NCBI GenBank assembly: GCA_028565635.1
Contig: JAOXYB010066845.1
Location: 1-10,178 of the forward strand
Length of the DNA stretch: 10,178 nt
From: Phoronis ovalis
Lineage: Eukaryota; Phoronida; Phoronidae
Reading direction: 5' to 3'
Position numbers and translations under genes: made by a program. Shown here piece by piece: positions 8,763 through 10,178 of the stretch. The stretch's first letter is position 1. Each line of letters opens with the position of its first letter. The notes below the pieces were generated by a model that saw only the letters and a program-made list of their open reading frames with translations, was not told the DNA's origin and did not search any database.

Positions 8763-8922
8763 CACGTGTTTTAGAACACGTTAAATTGAAATATTTTGAA
8801 ATAATGCACTATAGTTTACTTCTCTGCTTATGTTTCACAATCATGTTTAATAATGGATGTTTTATTCACTATACTACAAATATGATTGTATTTTAGTTAT
8901 TTTTGCCCATTAAGGGTAATCT
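8763..8922. repeat. AT-rich repeat, diverged copy 1
   Basis: This matches the two later copies through the landmarks GTGTTTTAGAACA, AAATATTTTGAAATA-TGCACTAT, TATTCACTA-A-TACAAAT and GCCCATTAAGGGTAATC, with many differences. It also contains a hairpin, ACGTGTT-TTAG-AACACGT (8764-8781), that the other copies have lost or never had. It begins about 185 bp before copy 2. Confidence 0.7.
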
Positions 8923-8936
8923 AAAAGTTTGTTAAA

Positions 8937-9100
8937 AAATCTTTTTTTGGTGTTTTATAACATGTCAAATTTTAAATATTTCGAAATAGTGCACTATTGT
9001 TGCTTTTATCTGCTTTAGTAGTCATATTAATGGTTATTTGTTCTTCACTAAAGTACAAATAGGATTGAATTTTAAGCTATTTTACCCATTAAGTGTGATC
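8937..9100. repeat. AT-rich repeat, copy 2
   Basis: Nearly identical over about 155 bp to copy 3 at 9247-9401, starting at AAAATCTTTTTTTGGTGTTTTA and running through GTGCACTATTGTTGCTTT to the ACCCATTAA block. The differences I see are a few substitutions and one- or two-base indels. The offset between copies 2 and 3 is 310 bp, with an unrelated spacer of about 146 bp between them. Copy 1 is much more diverged, so this pair is a recent duplication. No terminal inverted repeats or coding sequence are visible. Confidence 0.9.
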
Positions 9101-9246
9101 TAGCTATGCATACCTGTTTTACATTGGTTTGTGAACCCATAATGTAACTGAGTTGGAAGGAATTATTAGTCATGTTTGCAATTATTTTGCATTAAATATA
9201 CCAAATTACTTCATTAACTCATCTCTTAAACATTTATTTTAAGTGA

Positions 9247-9401
9247 AAATCTTTTTTTGGTGTTTTAGAACATCTCAAATTTTTAAATATTTCGAAATAG
9301 TGCACTATTGTTGCTTTTATCTGCTTTAGTAGTCATATTAATGGTTATTTTTATTCACTAAAGTACAAATAGGATTGAATTTTAGCTATTTTATCCATTA
9401 A
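9247..9401. repeat. AT-rich repeat, copy 3
   Basis: This partner of the 8937-9100 copy reads GTGTTTTAGAACATCTCAAA, where copy 2 has GTGTTTTATAACATGTCAAA, and ends at TTATCCATTAAATGG. The AGAACA of copy 3 agrees with diverged copy 1, so copy 3 may be closer to the ancestral sequence at that site. Confidence 0.9.
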
Positions 9402-10178
9402 ATGGATACAATTTTTTGTGCAAAAGTTCAGGTCACATGTCAATTGCTTTAACCAATCGGAATGTAACATGTTCAATAAGGGTTTTTTGCCAAGTAGGGT
9501 AACAGCTGATGTATGAATGCTTTGGTTTGTCCTGCAAAATGGTACTTTTTCTCGGGAGTTTTAAAAAATAGTCAGCAGATTTTTGAGATTAACATATGTA
9601 TTTTTACAGAAATTTCATGAAATTAACAAACCAATCATGAACAATTTAGATTTCAAGATGTAAATTCTGTACTTATTTTAATGATAAATTCTCAAAAACA
9701 TCTAATTGTAGGATTATTTTAATGGTACAATTGGGTATCATGCTATTACAGCTCCAGGGGTCGGTAAAGATGGTTTTTCAATCATTGATTTTTCATGTCG
9801 GATATTTTATGAGTTACAAAAACACAATAATTTGGTATATATATTGTTTTTCATATCATGGTCCAAAATGTTTACCTTTAGGGGCATACCCCACCCAAAA
9901 TATATCACAGCAATCACAACAGGATAAAGTTTTAACATAAAAGACAAAAATTAATCTGTCAAAGAAAGTGCTTTGTAATCTAGCTGCCAAAACCAAAAGC
10001 AATCGCATGAAAAACAAGACATTTGTCGTGTCTAATGCTCACCCAATGTGTAGGAACTGACTGATCGCACTTATACCCTTTGCACATGCACTATATCATA
10101 ATATATGGCATAAGGATACAATTAACTTTCCCATCCACCTCAATAGTAACATTTTGCCTTCTAGTAAATAGACTAACT
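9402..10178. other. AT-rich DNA without recognisable features
   Basis: The only open frame over 60 codons (9722-9940, plus) is hydrophobic, starts and stops without splice or Kozak support, and resembles nothing I know. No RNA gene, transposon end or extended repeat was recognised. Confidence 0.6.

Noticed and set aside
9722-9940. 72-codon plus-strand ORF
   Set aside because: Hydrophobic and low-complexity, with no homology I recognise and no splice context.

Overview
This is AT-rich eukaryotic DNA with one spliced protein-coding gene on the minus strand. GT-AG introns, coding exons that join in phase, a metazoan-type domain architecture and diverged intronic repeats point to an invertebrate animal. 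A bivalve mollusc is my best guess, because large families pairing a DZIP3-like HEPN domain with a NACHT ATPase are known there. That assignment is inference, since similar proteins occur in other invertebrates such as cnidarians.

The gene runs from 7612 down to 1895 and I read three coding exons. Exon 1 (7612-6508) encodes a DZIP3/hRUL138-type HEPN domain, with a four-cysteine insertion, followed by an 11-residue-repeat coiled coil. Exon 2 (4751-4589) is a 163-nt linker. Exon 3 (4355-1895) encodes a NACHT NTPase, a winged-helix region with the NLR-like H-x-S-x-Q-E-Y-F signature, and about 490 C-terminal residues without an obvious leucine-rich repeat. The exon phases agree (1, then 2) and the joined model is 3729 nt, or 1242 residues. 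The product looks like a cytosolic STAND/NLR-like switch: HEPN as candidate RNase effector, coiled coil for oligomerisation, NACHT for nucleotide-dependent activation. An innate immune role is inferred from the family.

The rest is non-coding as far as I can tell. Positions 1-1394 hold no convincing gene, only a perfect 20-bp palindrome. Positions 1395-1894 are the likely 3' UTR. Intron 1 (6507-4752) carries an array of diverged repeat modules. The 5' flank (7613 to about 8760) holds a possible 5' UTR splice acceptor and a weak TATA candidate. Positions 8763-9401 carry three copies of an AT-rich repeat of about 160 bp. Positions 9402-10178 show nothing I can name.
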